Shown here: positions 11,971 through 23,329 of the stretch, one piece after another | Layout: every line of letters starts with the position of its first letter | Position numbering within the stretch: position 1 is the stretch's first letter | Program-made: the position numbers and the translations under genes | Origin: Meghimatium bilineatum | Taxonomy: Eukaryota; Mollusca; Gastropoda; Stylommatophora; Philomycidae | Direction of reading: 5' to 3' | Length of the DNA stretch: 64,000 bases | Assembly (NCBI GenBank): GCA_034231615.1 | Contig: CM067299.1 | Span: 17,066,555-17,130,554, forward strand | Notes under the pieces: model-generated | Databases searched by the model: none | Seen by the model: the letters and a program-made list of their open reading frames with translations, nothing else | What the model was told of the DNA's origin: nothing

Positions 11971-13171
11971 ACTCTAGTATCAATCAATCAATCAAGTGCC
12001 ATGCCGACTGGCGTAGGCGATCATGTTTCTGCACGACTCTCTGTCTCTTGTGTTGTCAATAAGCTCGGTTGGTGAGCTTCTACCGTGCCACGATACAAGC
12101 CCATCTAGTAACGTTTCTCTTTGTCGACTTCTATCTCTTCTCCCTTTGATCTTTCCAGTGGTTATTAAGTTTTCAAGCTGTGTTCTTCTCAGCACATGCC
12201 CTAGAAACCTTGACTGTCTGCCTCTAATGTTTGATATGATTGATCTTTTTACGCCAGCATCAATGAGAACCTCTGCATTAGTTTTCTTGGCTGTCCATGG
12301 TATTTTCATCATTCTTCTCAGAAACCACATTTCTGTAGTCTCCAATTCACTTTGAATTTTCTTGTTTATAGTCCATGCTTCACATCCATAAAAAAGAATC
12401 GGTTCGATATAAAATCTCAGCACCCGAATTCGGGTCTGCATTGATAGACTTCCATTGCAAAAACTGGTTCTCACTTTTTGGAATGCTGATTTGGCTTGTG
12501 CTGCTCGGCTCTTTATCTCACTTGAGCATCTACCTTCTGATGTTAACAGGGTGCTAAGATATTTCACTTTTTCAACTTGTGCCAATTTTGTGTTATTAAT
12601 TATTATGTTGCATCTTGGTGGTGTATGTCTCTTTGATACAACCATTATTTCTGTTTTCTTCTTGTTTAAACTGAGGCCTTTGTTTTCAATTTCCTTCACT
12701 ACTTTATCTAATAGGGCTTGCAGTTCTTGTTCGCTTCCTGCGATCAGTACTGTGTCATCAGCATATCTCAAGTTATTTATATTGTATCCTCCCACTTTTA
12801 TTCCGGGCATATCTTCTATATTTCGCATAATGTATTCTGTATACAGGGAGAAAAGGTCCGGTGACATTACACAACCGTGCCTGACACCCATTTCTATCTT
12901 TTGAAATCTACCTATAGTGTTGTTAACTCTCATCGCAGCTGTTTGTTTCCAATACATATTTTTTACTATTCTTAGATCTTTCCCATCAACGTTAAGACTT
13001 TCTAGCAATTTTATAATCTCTGAATGCTTCACCTTGTCAAATGCTTTGCTGTAATCTATGAAGCACAGATAAAGGTCTTGCTGTACTTCTATGGCCCTCT
13101 CCATTAATGTTCTTACTATATATATTGCATTTCTTGTGCCTTTTCCTTCTACAAATCCGCAACTCTAGTAT
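11971..13171 (-). mobile_element. LINE-1F, 5'-truncated copy with intact reading frame and target duplication
   Basis: The body (11981-13161) is flanked by a perfect 10-bp direct repeat ACTCTAGTAT (11971-11980 and 13162-13171), the target-site duplication of one insertion. On the minus strand the frame is open from CGFVEGKGTRNAIYI at the 5' edge to the stop after SRHGT at 11992, about 389 residues. It shows RT motif A (FIDYSKAFDKV), motif B (GVRHGCVMSP, His where Gln is usual) and the catalytic YADDTVLIA box. The LINE C-terminal block follows, with YGCEAWTINK, RRMMKIPWT and RFLGHVLRRT. The endonuclease and N-terminal RT are missing by truncation. The 3' tail is (TTGA)n. Plus-strand ORFs here are shadows. 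The intact frame and exact duplication suggest a fairly recent insertion into intron 2. Confidence 0.93.
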
Positions 13172-16100
13172 GCCTACATAAATGAGGATAATTATTTCTA
13201 TTTGAAGCGCGAATCCCTATGCAAATAATAATTAAGAGTTACTGGACTTGTAAATGTGTTCCCAAGTTGTTGTGTGAAAAAGGCAGACTCATCTACCTAC
13301 AAAAATGCACTAACATTTGTGTGAGACAATAACGAGCAGTATCTATTTCATTCAAATTATTACACACAAAATCTCATTATAATTCGCCATTCCTAGTTGA
13401 TGGAAGGATGTGTGTTATTCCAAATCTGAAAATTCAAGTCATACCAAGCTTCCTCACTGTCTGTAGTTTTATTTTGATCAAATTAAGTCCCTGTATCTGG
13501 TAATACATGAAACAAATGAATAGCTAAGTGTGATTTTACCCACTTCATTCTTAAAGTGAACATAGTATAGCAAAACATCGCTCAAACTGGAGAGCTCTTG
13601 TTTCTGCCAGAGTATTCGGCGTAGAAGGAACATAGGCAGACTGACTGTCAGGCAGATTATGTTCAGGTATGCATAATATATACAAACAAATAAGTAAATA
13701 TTTATATTAAAATTTCTATGGGCGTGGTGTCCATTTCTCTATGTGGTTTTTTTTTGGACGGAAAGGTTTAGTTTTACCAAAACTGAATGCATAAATAAAC
13801 TAAAGTGGTAGCAGTACTGAATATTTAATTTTAGAAAACTAGCTAACATCAACCTAAACAAGAAAAACTAACCTTGTAAAAATGCACAGTTATTTTTATT
13901 TACACAAATGTTTTGGTAGAAATTGTTTTAAAAAATGTAAATACATGTAGAATAGCGTACACATTATATAGGGCATATCATCTTGCCATGAGGTGTTTAT
14001 TTGTGCACCCAAATGTACATTAGCTCATTTGTAGAAGTGGTTAACTACATGTAATGAAGAATTTTATTGAAAAATACATGCTTCCTTTTGTTTCCTTCAT
14101 GTCATCTTTGAGTTTGTCAAATTTAAGTGTAGTTTATCTCTGAACACTAAATTCTTAGTTGCTATATTTTCTTATATTGTGTGATATTCTTGTCTGGTTG
14201 CAGTTGAACAATTACGGCAAGGCCGCAGATACGTCGTCTTCGGTATATGAGGGAGGGGGTATTTACCTTCAAGGAAAGGCTAATTTCCTCATTTTGTGTG
14301 ATTTTATTACTTTCTTTGTTTTTCAAAAACACACTAAAAATAAACGAGGGGGAGGGGGATAACCAGCGTGTTGGGACTTGTTTCCCAGTGCTCAATAACT
14401 TGTTCTGACTTCTTAAAACCATAGTTCAATTTGAGTTGTTTATTTTGGGGATTCGTTTTTTAGTTATTTGAATTAATTTTTTATTTAAATTGCCCATGAT
14501 TCATAGTTATAAAAAATATGTGCATCGATATAAAACTATATTACTCTTTCTCATAAGACTATGCGTTGTTAATGCTCCCGTGCACAGATTATTAACACAC
14601 ATTTGATTTGGCTTGTGTTATCTCAAATAATTATTTCAATGGATCATCGGGCATTTGATGTTAAAATGATGCATTATATTTGACTTTATCCACTTGATTT
14701 AAGTTTGTATAATTGGTATTAATATTGCGCATTGACTGTGAATATTTCTATGATAGAGGAACAACTTTTAATTTCCATTGGTTTAGAGTGAGGCCACGGT
14801 TTTCACTTTCTCACACTACCATGTGCAACAGCTTTTTTTTTTAAATTCTACAAACCCGCATTCCTAGTGATGCTGAGTGGTCCAATCTGGTGTCGAGTGC
14901 GATTATGTGTCTACTGAACGTGTTGACACAAGATGAGAGGCTACTAGGTGTCTACTGGACGGACGTGGTTCAGCTTCCTTTTCCGTCTTCTGATTTTCTC
15001 TATAAATTCTAAATCCTTCTCAATTATTATTAGTTCTAGTGCTTTTTTTAAAAATAGGACTGTACGCAAACCTTTATATCTTAAATTGTGTTGTTGTTGG
15101 TAAGTTTCCATTTTAATTCTGCACTTGTCTAATGAAACTGCATGTCACTGAAACTAGAATCCTAATATGAAAAAATCAAAAGTCCATCTGATATATTTTT
15201 TGTTGGTTAATGTTGAGAATGTTTAGGTAATATAACCTGGGAATGAACGCAACGACGGACACAAAAATATAAATGCGAAGAAAGTACCCCCGACCCACAT
15301 CATTTTTGTGACTGTGGGGCTATATAAAATATTTATTTCGCAAAATATTTCATTTGAAATAGTCTTTTTTATGAAAATTGTCTATTAGCAGAATCGTATT
15401 GAGACTGGGATGGGGGGGGGGGAAATAATGGGTAGAACATATAAACTGTTCATTTGTATAGGACATATACCTTTTTCCTACTAAGAAACGCCGCATTTAC
15501 AATGTCTAAGAGGTCTTGTAGTTCTTGTTCACCTCCTTCAATGACAATGAAGTGTGCTAAATATACCACTAAACAAAACTATCCGTAGCAAGCAGTTCTG
15601 AAGAGAGTAAAGTGGTCCACACCACGGATTTCCAGATACACATCTATAATTTAGAACAATTCTTCTCAAAATGATGGTACGTGAACTGTGCCGACACGTG
15701 AGCCATCAGTTACCCGTCCGTAACTTCGCAAGCCATCAGTTACACTTCCGTAACTTCGCAAGTCATGAGTGCAAGTCCTTATATACATCATATGAGACGT
15801 TTGACACTTAGCATCCGCAGCACTGGCCTCTAGCAGTTCGGGAAACACATTATTGTTCCGCGGCAACAACACATTTTAGCAGCACTTTTCTATAGAAGCA
15901 TGTTCACTCTCATCAGTATAGAAGAAAAACAATTTGGAAGCGCTAAAACCGTGAAACAGATGGTAGAGTTTTGAGTTCGTTCCTAGAAAATTCAAATTTG
16001 AGTGAATAGAAGAAGAGAAAATACCTATATTGGGATGGAAGAAGGGGATAATGTGATCAACTCTCTTCCCCCCCCCCCCCCCAATTCAGAGTTGAACATG

Positions 16101-16800
16101 ACATTTTTTACTAAGAAACATACTTAATAGTTACCCCCAAAAAGCACCAAGCACAAGATTACCTTATAAAAACCCTCCACCCTTATCAATGGTTCCTGCG
16201 CCCTGAAAATAGATACTACTTTTATATGCAAATAAAAATCATTATTATAAATGATAAAGATATAGTTTTTCGATTCACGAAATATATACGCATAATTTTA
16301 AAGTATAGAATTACCTTTTTATATTAAAGAACGCTTGGGTACACACATATATTATATGCCCAGACAGACTGCGTTGATATACTGGAACGATCGATAATGC
16401 ATTTTGCAACTTTAGTATAGTGTCATTAATATAATTATCGGCTACATTATGAGAATAGAGATGATTGTGATCAATATGACACCATTCAAAAGGGAAGGGA
16501 GAACAGGCACAGGAGAAAAAGCGTTATAGTTTGGTATGGTGAAGAATGATCCATCTTGCTGATACACTGCATGACAAATAAAATATGCTGGTGACCAATA
16601 ATCGTTTACGCAGGCCAGTGCAACACGTAGTAGTGATGATGTGATCATCACTTAAATCTGTAACATTAAATATATTACCCACGATATGTCTTCCTGCATA
16701 GTGTTTTAATTACACAAATATATTTAAAAACAACAGTATGTTGTCATTTTTTTAGCAGGCCTATCACTCTTATGTTAACTGGAACTTGCTGTTAATTTCG
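13172..16800. other. Intron 2 sequence, no recognised gene; polyG/polyC tracts
   Basis: AT-rich, with homopolymer tracts at about 15412 (G) and 16069 (C). At 15700-15765 a 31-bp unit around CCGTAACTTCGCAAG occurs twice. ORFs at 14159-14422, 15666-15872 and 16442-16651 have no recognisable domain. The last ends in a hydrophobic segment that could be chance. Confidence 0.45.
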
Positions 16801-16802
16801 CT

Positions 16803-16862
16803 TTATCATCATCATTCTTGTCACCATCTTTGTTAAAGTCATCATCGTCATCGTCATCAACT
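16803..16862. repeat. Imperfect (ATC)n microsatellite
   Basis: TCATCATCATTCTTGTCACC then CATCATCGTCATCGTCATCA, an interrupted trinucleotide tract. Confidence 0.7.
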
Positions 16863-16989
16863 GTCGTCATAATTTTTATTATTAATATTATTATACATTT
16901 TAATTTGGGAATAACATAACGTTACCTGCGTCTCAATAGTCATCATACAGATGTGCCACATTATATACAGAACTCTGATGGTTATTTGC

Positions 16990-17130
16990 AATTTAACCCT
17001 AATACTACAGTTAAATTTAACCCTAATCCTACAGTTAAATTTAACCCTAATACTACAGTTAAATTTAACCCTAATCCTACAGTTAAATTTAACCGTAACC
17101 CTAATCCTAACCCTAACCTAAACTGTAATT
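16990..17130. repeat. Minisatellite, 24-bp unit containing a telomere-like CCCTAA core
   Basis: About five copies of AACCCTAATCCTACAGTTAA-type units, ending in CCTAACCCTAACCTAA. The plus ORF with repeated FNPNPTVK is a periodicity artefact. The telomere-like end is short and interstitial. Confidence 0.85.
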
Positions 17131-17213
17131 CGAACCATAATCGCTAACTTTACGCCATCTCTTGCATTTCCAATGGTTCCACCGGAGTTTTATCGCTTGC
17201 TAATGCTAATATT

Positions 17214-17482
17214 CCGGAGCCGCGTAGCGCAGTGGTTAGCGAACTAGCTTCACATATGTCTTGGATTCATTCCCCAGTTGAGACGGAAATGATTTTTTTA
17301 AAGATCGCAACGGCTCCCGGTTCGACCCAGCTTTAATTGGGTGCCGGATTAATCTGGGAAGTAAAGACTGCGATGGAGAGCAGATAGCTACCGCCCTCAT
17401 ATAGCAGAGCCACTGATATGTGAGATCGCTAACATCTCACACCCCTACGGTATTAATAAAAATGATATGGGCAAACTTTACT
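17214..17482 (+). mobile_element. SINE-A copy (tRNA-derived)
   Basis: Head GAGCCGCGTAGCGCAGTGGT then TAGCG (A-box region), a B box GGTTCGACCC, then a conserved body: GGGAAGTAAAGACTGCGA, CTACCGCCCTCA, GAGATCGCTAACATCTCACA, CCCCTACGG. The end is ACTTTACTTTA. The same structure occurs at 39045 (minus), 43010 and 45955. The head departs too far from cloverleaf pairing to be a tRNA gene. Confidence 0.88.
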
Positions 17483-17489
17483 TTAATGC

Positions 17490-17625
17490 TAACTCTAACC
17501 GAGACCGTAGGGACTATATAAAACCTTACAACATAATTAATTAGGACGCTATTCGTTACGATTTTAGTATTGTTTGGTCACTATGTATGCCTGGAGTCGC
17601 TTTAAAAATCACCTGTTGTCCGGAG
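17490..17625 (+). mobile_element. Palindromic MITE, one arm only
   Basis: GAGACCGTAGGGAC, AATTAATTAGGACGCTATTC and GTTACG, then TTTGGTCACTATGTATGCC and GGAGTCGC follow the order of the left arm at 19105. The second arm is missing. Confidence 0.55.
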
Positions 17626-18094
17626 TAATATGGGGGTGTGTTTTGACCCACTTCATTCTTAAAGTGAACAGAGTATATACACGTTATGAAATGAAGTAAT
17701 TTAATTCACAGCGCGACAAATGTGCGCACTATTACACACTTGAAATGAACCTGTGCATAGTATGCAAGTTTGTCCACATTCCATATTCAGGCGAAGTATG
17801 TTGTAGGAGCTAGAAATGGGATATTGCCTATAACTTCTGAATAGTTGTAACTTTGTTGTTATATTTGCCCCTTTATAGATTTTTCATCTGTAATGTAACC
17901 TGTTGGTTTTTCTTTTCATCTTAGATCAACAAATTCCAAAGCAGACATTATCTTTCTATTTCTAACAGTGACATATCCGTTTGTTAATTCAACCCCAACA
18001 AACCTGTGAATAAGGGATGGGAGCTTGAGAATTCAATCCCCACCCTCGCCCACACTTTGGGAAATCAGAACATGACACAGAGTACTAGGTAGGT

Positions 18095-18240
18095 AGGTAG
18101 GTCCCATGGTATCTGCCGCCAGGGATGAAGATAACTCTTCATGTATTAGGAAGCAAGAAAAAAGGCAGGTAAATCCCCCCCCCCCCACACCTAACTAGTG
18201 TTCCCATAAAGGTCATTGAGGATCCCACTAAAATTTAAGA
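18095..18240 (+). repeat. Dispersed repeat D copy with polyC tract
   Basis: GGTAGGTAGGTAGGTCCCAT then AGGGATGAAGATAACTCTTC, matching the reverse complement of 5210-5350. A C13 tract is at about 18174. Confidence 0.55.
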
Positions 18241-18698
18241 AATACGTGCATTAGGTAACCTTCCACCAAAAGATATAGGCCTATATAGTTCACGCATTCC
18301 TGCGAACATATATTTTCCTTTGCTAATATTCTTTAATTATGTGGATACAAATTATAGTTGTATAATTGTATTTGTTATTTAATATCATTTCATGTTTTAT
18401 TCATACCACTATGTACCCAAAAATAAAAATAGAAAAACTTGTGAAATTTCTAAATTCGCACCAATTACTGTCTGACCTATATTAAATGTCTCCTCCCAAG
18501 AGCCTAATTCATGCCAAGAAATAATTTATATGTGAGAAATTGTTATTTATTGATGGATTTATTGCTATTTTTGGTAAATTATTCTTGAATTTCATTGAAA
18601 GCAGTGATTTGTAACTTGTCCGTTTGCCATAGTCATTATAACATCTGCCCACGTTGAGAAACGCGCATTATTACAACATTAGTAAGCTATATATTTAC

Positions 18699-18805
18699 CT
18701 GGCCCGTTTGATTGCATCGATCCACGCATTGCACTCCGCTTCAGAATCACTCCGCAGGTCGTACTGTCGTTGTCCTTCGATTTTGTACGTAATTGTGAAA
18801 CAATA
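18699..18805 (-). CDS. Rasgrf: RasGRF exon 2: C-terminal half of PH domain 1
   Basis: A 107-nt exon, residues 90-124 plus two bases of codon 125. The acceptor is TTTTTTCAG|T and the donor CCAG|GTAAAT. The peptide begins YCFTITYKIEGQ and ends NAWIDAIKRA, matching vertebrate HYFTVNF...DEWVAAIARA. It supplies the last strands and the C-terminal helix of the PH fold, with the near-invariant Trp at residue 117. It starts in phase 0, as exon 1 ends, and ends in phase 2. It is too short to stand out as an ORF; homology and phase identify it. It sits alone in a repeat-poor stretch between a polyC-rich region and the palindromic MITE at 19105. Confidence 0.9.
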
Positions 18806-19104
18806 CTGAAAAAAGATAAAATAAACAGAAGATGAAATCACTGCTGCCAGGACTACAATAAATGCAATATAGATGTGATAATATAATGACAGAGAATGTT
18901 TGTATTACATTTTATTTGTGTCCATTTTTTTCCAATGCGGTTAAACTAATTTTTTTATTTGGTTTTGTCCTCCGGGAATTACGAGCCGTGAAGCTCTTTT
19001 TCCCTGTGTATACTAATGTCTTCTTATTCTGCATTCATTATAAAACATCTGCAGATTAACAAAGTGTAATCCATGTAATCCATGAAAAGAAATACGTTGT
19101 GTCA

Positions 19105-19362
19105 TGGTTTACAAAATGACCGTCTGCATTAGAAGACCTCTGCACAGAATTAATTAGGCCTTCATTCGTTACTTTTTATTATTGTCGTGTGTCTGTTGAT
19201 CACCATGTATATATTTGGAGTGGCATGTCAAAAAAGGCGACTCCAAGTATATAAATATCGACTAACAAAAACCATTATATTATTAAAAAAACTTAACGAA
19301 CGAAGTTTTACTTAATTCTGTGCAGAGGTCTTCTATAGGGAAGAGATGGTCATTGTTTACAG
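19105..19362. mobile_element. Palindromic MITE, complete copy
   Basis: The left arm starts TTTACAAAATGACCGTCTGC and runs through AGAAGACCTCTGCACAGAAT, CATTCGTTAC and TATATATTTGGAGTGGCATG. The right arm is its imperfect reverse complement and ends GATGGTCATTGTTTAC. The centre, GGAGTGGCATGTCAAAAAAG then GCGACTCC, closes the hairpin. There is no coding capacity. Related copies lie at 17490, 22215, 41288 and 54143. The element sits just upstream of RasGRF exon 2, in intron 1. Confidence 0.78.
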
Positions 19363-19674
19363 GTTAGCTGCAACATCCTAAATTCAGACATACCTGACCT
19401 CAGCGAGACCTATGAGCCATTTTTACCCTATATTGGGCAGCCAACTTCATTAACCCAAACCACCTTAGTGGAACATATGTCCTACTTTGAATCGAGAGTA
19501 ATTAGAAAGTAATTAAATAGTTCTTAAAAATTAGTAGCAATGAAAATAGAGTCATAGAACGCAACTTACCCATAGAGCGAATTGGCGGATATTTCTTCCA
19601 CAAGTTTGGAAGAAAAGAAGAAATCAATAATTTTTAGATTGAGAACAGGTGATAACAGGCTTGAACAACACATG

Positions 19675-20106
19675 TATGGAAGATTTGACATTGTATGGAA
19701 GATTTGACACTGTATAGAAGATTTGACATTGTATAGAAGATTTGACACTGTATGAAAGATTTGACATTGTATGGAAGATTTGATATTGTATAGATTTAAC
19801 ATTGTATGGAAGATTGACATTGTATGGAAGATTTGACATTGTAGAAGATTTGACATTGTATGGAATATTTGACATTGTATGGAAGATTTGATATTGTATG
19901 GACGATTTGACATTGTATGGAAGATTTGATATTGTATGGACGATTTGACATTGTATGGAAGATTTGACATTGTATGGAAGATTTGACATTGTATGGAAGA
20001 TTTAACATTGTATGGAAGATTTGACATTGTATGGAAGATTTAACATTGTATGGAAGATTTGACATTGTATGGAAGATTTAACATTGTATGGAAGATTTGA
20101 CATTGG
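19675..20106. repeat. Minisatellite, 19-bp unit
   Basis: About 22 copies of TATGGAAGATTTGACATTG with point changes (GACATT/GATATT/AACATT, GGAAG/GGACG). Minus-strand ORFs with YNVKSSIQCQIFH repeats follow because 57 bp (three units) is a multiple of three. Confidence 0.93.
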
Positions 20107-20580
20107 CGACATCGATATGTGCTCATGTGACAAATCTTTACAACAACATAAGAATAAAATTGTGGCCATCAGAAATATCTCTTTGAGGACAAGCTCTACA
20201 ACCCTGTCTAGGGGACTGTTGACCAAAGTTCATTTCATTGAAGAAATCGATATCAGCGTATGACTCCGACTGGTCAACGAAGAAGAAGAGAGTTTTAATA
20301 TTTCTACTTAATAATATTATTAATTACCGGACAGGTAACATTGTCGATATTCTGTGCTCCTCTTTGAGGTCTCAGCAATAGGCGGTACAGTGAAGTGTTT
20401 CACCACATCTTTCTTTCATTCCCAGAAGACTTCCGTTGTTAGCGAGCGGTACACACTGCTCTGAGAAGTCTCCTACTCAGAGGATGTATATGTGTTAGAG
20501 ATTAAGTTCCACTATTGTTTATGCAAGCAACCAGTCACAAGACACTCTGCAACCATTTGTTTGTATTAATTCCTTATGTC

Positions 20581-21518
20581 AAACAAACCGATTCTTCTTC
20601 TTCTTCTTTCGTTCACTTGAAACATGTCTATATCTGTAATTCTGTCTCCTTAATAAAACTCACTGTCTTTTGTAGTTCATACAGTGTCCCATAGAGCTTT
20701 GATTCCAGTGTTGTTTCCTCTGGCCAATATGTCTGCCTCAGCGTTTCATGCTCAGAACACTCTTGAAGTATATGTTTGGCACTCTGTGCTGCCTGTCCAC
20801 ATGTACACATGGCCGTGTTGCCAATCTTGAACTTTGTATACATGTGACTGCGGAGTCGGTTGTGTCCTGTTCTGAGACGTAGAATTATAACTTGTTCTGA
20901 TCTGTTCATATTGTGATAGTCATCTTGTGTTGGTGTTTGTGGCTTTCTTATTGACTTTATCATCTGTTTTTTCTGATGGTAGGTGATTGGTATATCTGGT
21001 TGGTCTTCGGCAGCACCTTCCTTAGCCAGTTGGTCTGCTTTTTCATTTCCTGGTATTCCACAGTGAGAGGGTATCCACTGCATGGTTACCCTATACTGGT
21101 AAGACAATTCGCTAAGTAGTTTTTTTAAGTCTGTTAGTTTTCCAGACTGGAGAGCTTGAAGCACTGACCTTGCATCTGTCAGGAATACCACAGGCTGTAG
21201 GTCAGAGTTGGAGTTCAGCAGTTTTTTAGCTGCCACACTAATTGCCTGGATTTCTGCATCATAATTATTGCAGAATTTTCCTGTCGGTGTTCTGATTGTA
21301 TCTCTAGGCTTGTGTGGATATTCTATATATACACCTGCACCTCCATTCCTCACAGCATTCTGTGCTGACCCATCTTTGTACACTCTGACCCACATATCTT
21401 GTGGATATTCCTCATCCAAGAAACTGAGGGTGACTGTCATTCGCTGCACACTGTTCTGTTCGTCCTCGCTTAGTATTCCTTTCACATGGGTCTGAATGTA
21501 TATTGGAAACAAACCGAT
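20581..21518 (-). mobile_element. RNase H LINE, 5'-truncated insertion with 12-bp target duplication
   Basis: A perfect 12-bp direct repeat AAACAAACCGAT (20581-20592 and 21507-21518) flanks the body. On the minus strand the frame is open for about 290 residues and holds a complete RNase H: VYKDGSAQ (Asp), NNYDAEIQAI (Glu), FLTDARSVLQAL (Asp) and IPSHCGIPGNEKADQLAKEG (His, Asp). A Cys-rich tail follows (CTCGQAAQSAKHILQEC, CCHC-like), then RQTYWPEETT. It ends KETELQI. The 3' untranslated end runs to (GAA)n at 20593-20608. The RT and endonuclease are lost by truncation. All four acidic catalytic positions are present and no stop interrupts, so the insertion looks recent. Its 3' end is shared with SINE-B. 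Confidence 0.93.
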
Positions 21519-21895
21519 AAAACAGCTAGTTAAGCAGACCCTTTCTGCAGGTAATTCGATAAAACAGCCAGTTAGGCTGACCCGTACTGCAACTAAGTCG
21601 ATAAAATAGTCAGTTAAGCAGACTCCTTCTACAGGTATGCCGATAAACCAGCCAGTAAAGCAAATCCATACTTCAACTATTTCGATAAAACAGCCAGTTA
21701 AGCAGACCCGTACTGCAACTAAGTCGATAAAATAGCCAGTTAGGCAGACCCTTCTACGGGTATGCCGATAAACAGCCTGTTAAGCAGACCCGTATTGCAA
21801 CTAAGTCGATAAAACAGCCAGTTAAGCAAACATCTTCTGCAGGTGATAAAACAGCCAGTTAAGCAAACTCCTTCTACAGGTATGCCGATACAACC
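21513..21895. repeat. Minisatellite, about 42-bp unit
   Basis: About nine imperfect units of the form GATAAAACAGCCAGTTAAGC followed by AGACCC and either CTTCTGCAGGTA or GTACTGCAACTAAGTC. The two variants partly alternate. The LINE at 20581 inserted at its left edge. Confidence 0.85.
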
Positions 21896-22214
21896 TCTAT
21901 TTTTATAGATACATCTAAATACATTACTGTAGCGCAGGAACATATCTACGGACATAAAGTTTTAAGTTATACCATTGTACGCGCAGTCTATATGACTGAA
22001 TGACTTTTACACGACCAAAGTTTTACAAATAAAATAAAAACATAAAGATTTTCTGAAGAGTAGGACTTCTTTCTTGATAAAGGTCTAAATGTCGATTCAG
22101 TGTATTTTATTTTATTCTATTCATAAGACCGCATTTTAACAACTTACACAAATATCACTAACTTTCCAGATAGTACACAATCTTTTGCAACATATTTTTT
22201 CCCTCTTTCAACAT

Positions 22215-22665
22215 GTTGTTCATCGCTCAAGCGAGACCGTCGGCAGAGTACTACAATCTATCTATACTGTAGATGGTCGGGACTCAAGCGAGACCGTCGG
22301 CAGAGTACTACAATCTATCTATACTGTAGATGGTCGGGACTCAAGCGAGACCGTCGGCAGAGTACTACAATCTATCTATACTGTAGATGGTCAATGCTCA
22401 AGAAACATAGTCGACAATATAGAAGACCTTTAACAGAATTAATCAGGTCCCCATTCGTTACATTTGTGATTATTATTTGGTTTCAGTTGGTCACTATTTA
22501 TATACTTCAAGTCACCGTTGCTATTTTTTGGCATGTGATTCCAACTATCTAAATAATAACCAACCGAAATCCCAACAATACATAAAGACGTAGCGAATGG
22601 GTTCATAATTCATTATGTTGGAAGGTCTTTGTTGGAGACGGTCATGGCTCAAGTTAAACGATCAT
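22215..22665. mobile_element. Palindromic MITE copy with expanded outer arm
   Basis: Left arm (22395-22500): AGAAGACCTTTAACAGAATT, CCATTCGTTACA, GGTTTCAGTTGGTCACTATT. Right arm: GTAGCGAATGGGTTCATAAT, GGAAGGTCTTTGTTGGAGAC then GGTCATGGCTCAAG. Outside the left arm its terminal GAGACCGTCGG segment is amplified into the 57-bp array at 22226. Confidence 0.7.
22226..22396. repeat. 57-bp tandem repeat, three copies
   Basis: Three copies start at 22226, 22283 and 22340. The first two are identical and the third differs only at its end. The unit includes CTCAAGCGAGACCGTCGGCA and ATCTATCTATACTGTAGATG. Being 19 codons long it gives a repeated SSETVGRVLQSIYTVDGRD peptide that I do not regard as coding. 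Confidence 0.93.
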
Positions 22666-22924
22666 TTTTTCACAGAGAAAACCGTCAACATAAATAATAG
22701 ACATTCCTAATACTGTTATCTGTAGTTCAATGAAACATGATACTATCACAAGATTCTACCACCAAGTACCCTATTGTATTATTAACAAAAGTGTGATAGT
22801 TATTAAGCCATCATATAGAAATAGAATTGTCCAGGCCGTGGATATGATTCTCGTAACATGAGAGCGTGGATTCATGTAATAAAAAGCTTGTTTTATAGTT
22901 CGTTCCATAATTCATGCCACCCGT

Positions 22925-23207
22925 GTGTTGTCGAGGCTCGAAAGGGGAGCAAAGAATAGAAACACTGTTTACCTTCCATGCATGTCGTACGAGGCGACTA
23001 AGGATGTTATGGGATGGAGTTGGCTGCGCCATCCCATAGAGGGTCAGTGACCCAAATCCATGCTGAAGTCGGATGTGTCAGGCCGAAAGGCGCAGATATC
23101 ACAGCAATGCTGTAAACCATGACACAACGCATTCCGTTCTCCGGACTACATCTTGCTGATCTATAGGAGTTTGCGAACGAACGCAGAAGAAGAAGAAGAA
23201 GAATTTA
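22925..23207 (+). mobile_element. SINE-B, most complete copy
   Basis: Begins near GAGGCTCGAAAGGGGAGCAA, then TTACCTTCCATGCATGTCGT, ACGAGGCGACTAAGGATGTT, TGCTGAAGTCGGATGTGTCA and AATGCTGTAAACCATGACAC. It ends GAACGAACGCAGAAGAAGAA. I used it as the reference for the other SINE-B pieces. No clear tRNA boxes were seen in the head. Confidence 0.82.
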
Positions 23208-23329
23208 TGTTACTCAGTTTGAATTTTTTGTCTCCAAAACTACTTGTTAGATCGAAAAGATCATTTGGATCCGACTTGAATATCTTTCTATATTTAATAT
23301 ATCAACCCGAATATCTAACTATGAGTCAT

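Noticed and set aside
12023-12904. Plus-strand ORFs of 60 to 149 residues
   Set aside because: Antisense shadows of the LINE-1F reverse transcriptase frame.
16442-16651. Small membrane protein on the minus strand
   Set aside because: A single hydrophobic end in a 69-residue ORF is expected by chance in AT-rich DNA.
16990-17130. Telomere
   Set aside because: CCCTAA words are embedded in a 24-bp minisatellite, the run is very short, and it is flanked by ordinary sequence.
17214-17290. tRNA gene
   Set aside because: A and B boxes are present but the cloverleaf does not pair, and the sequence continues into a SINE body found in four copies.
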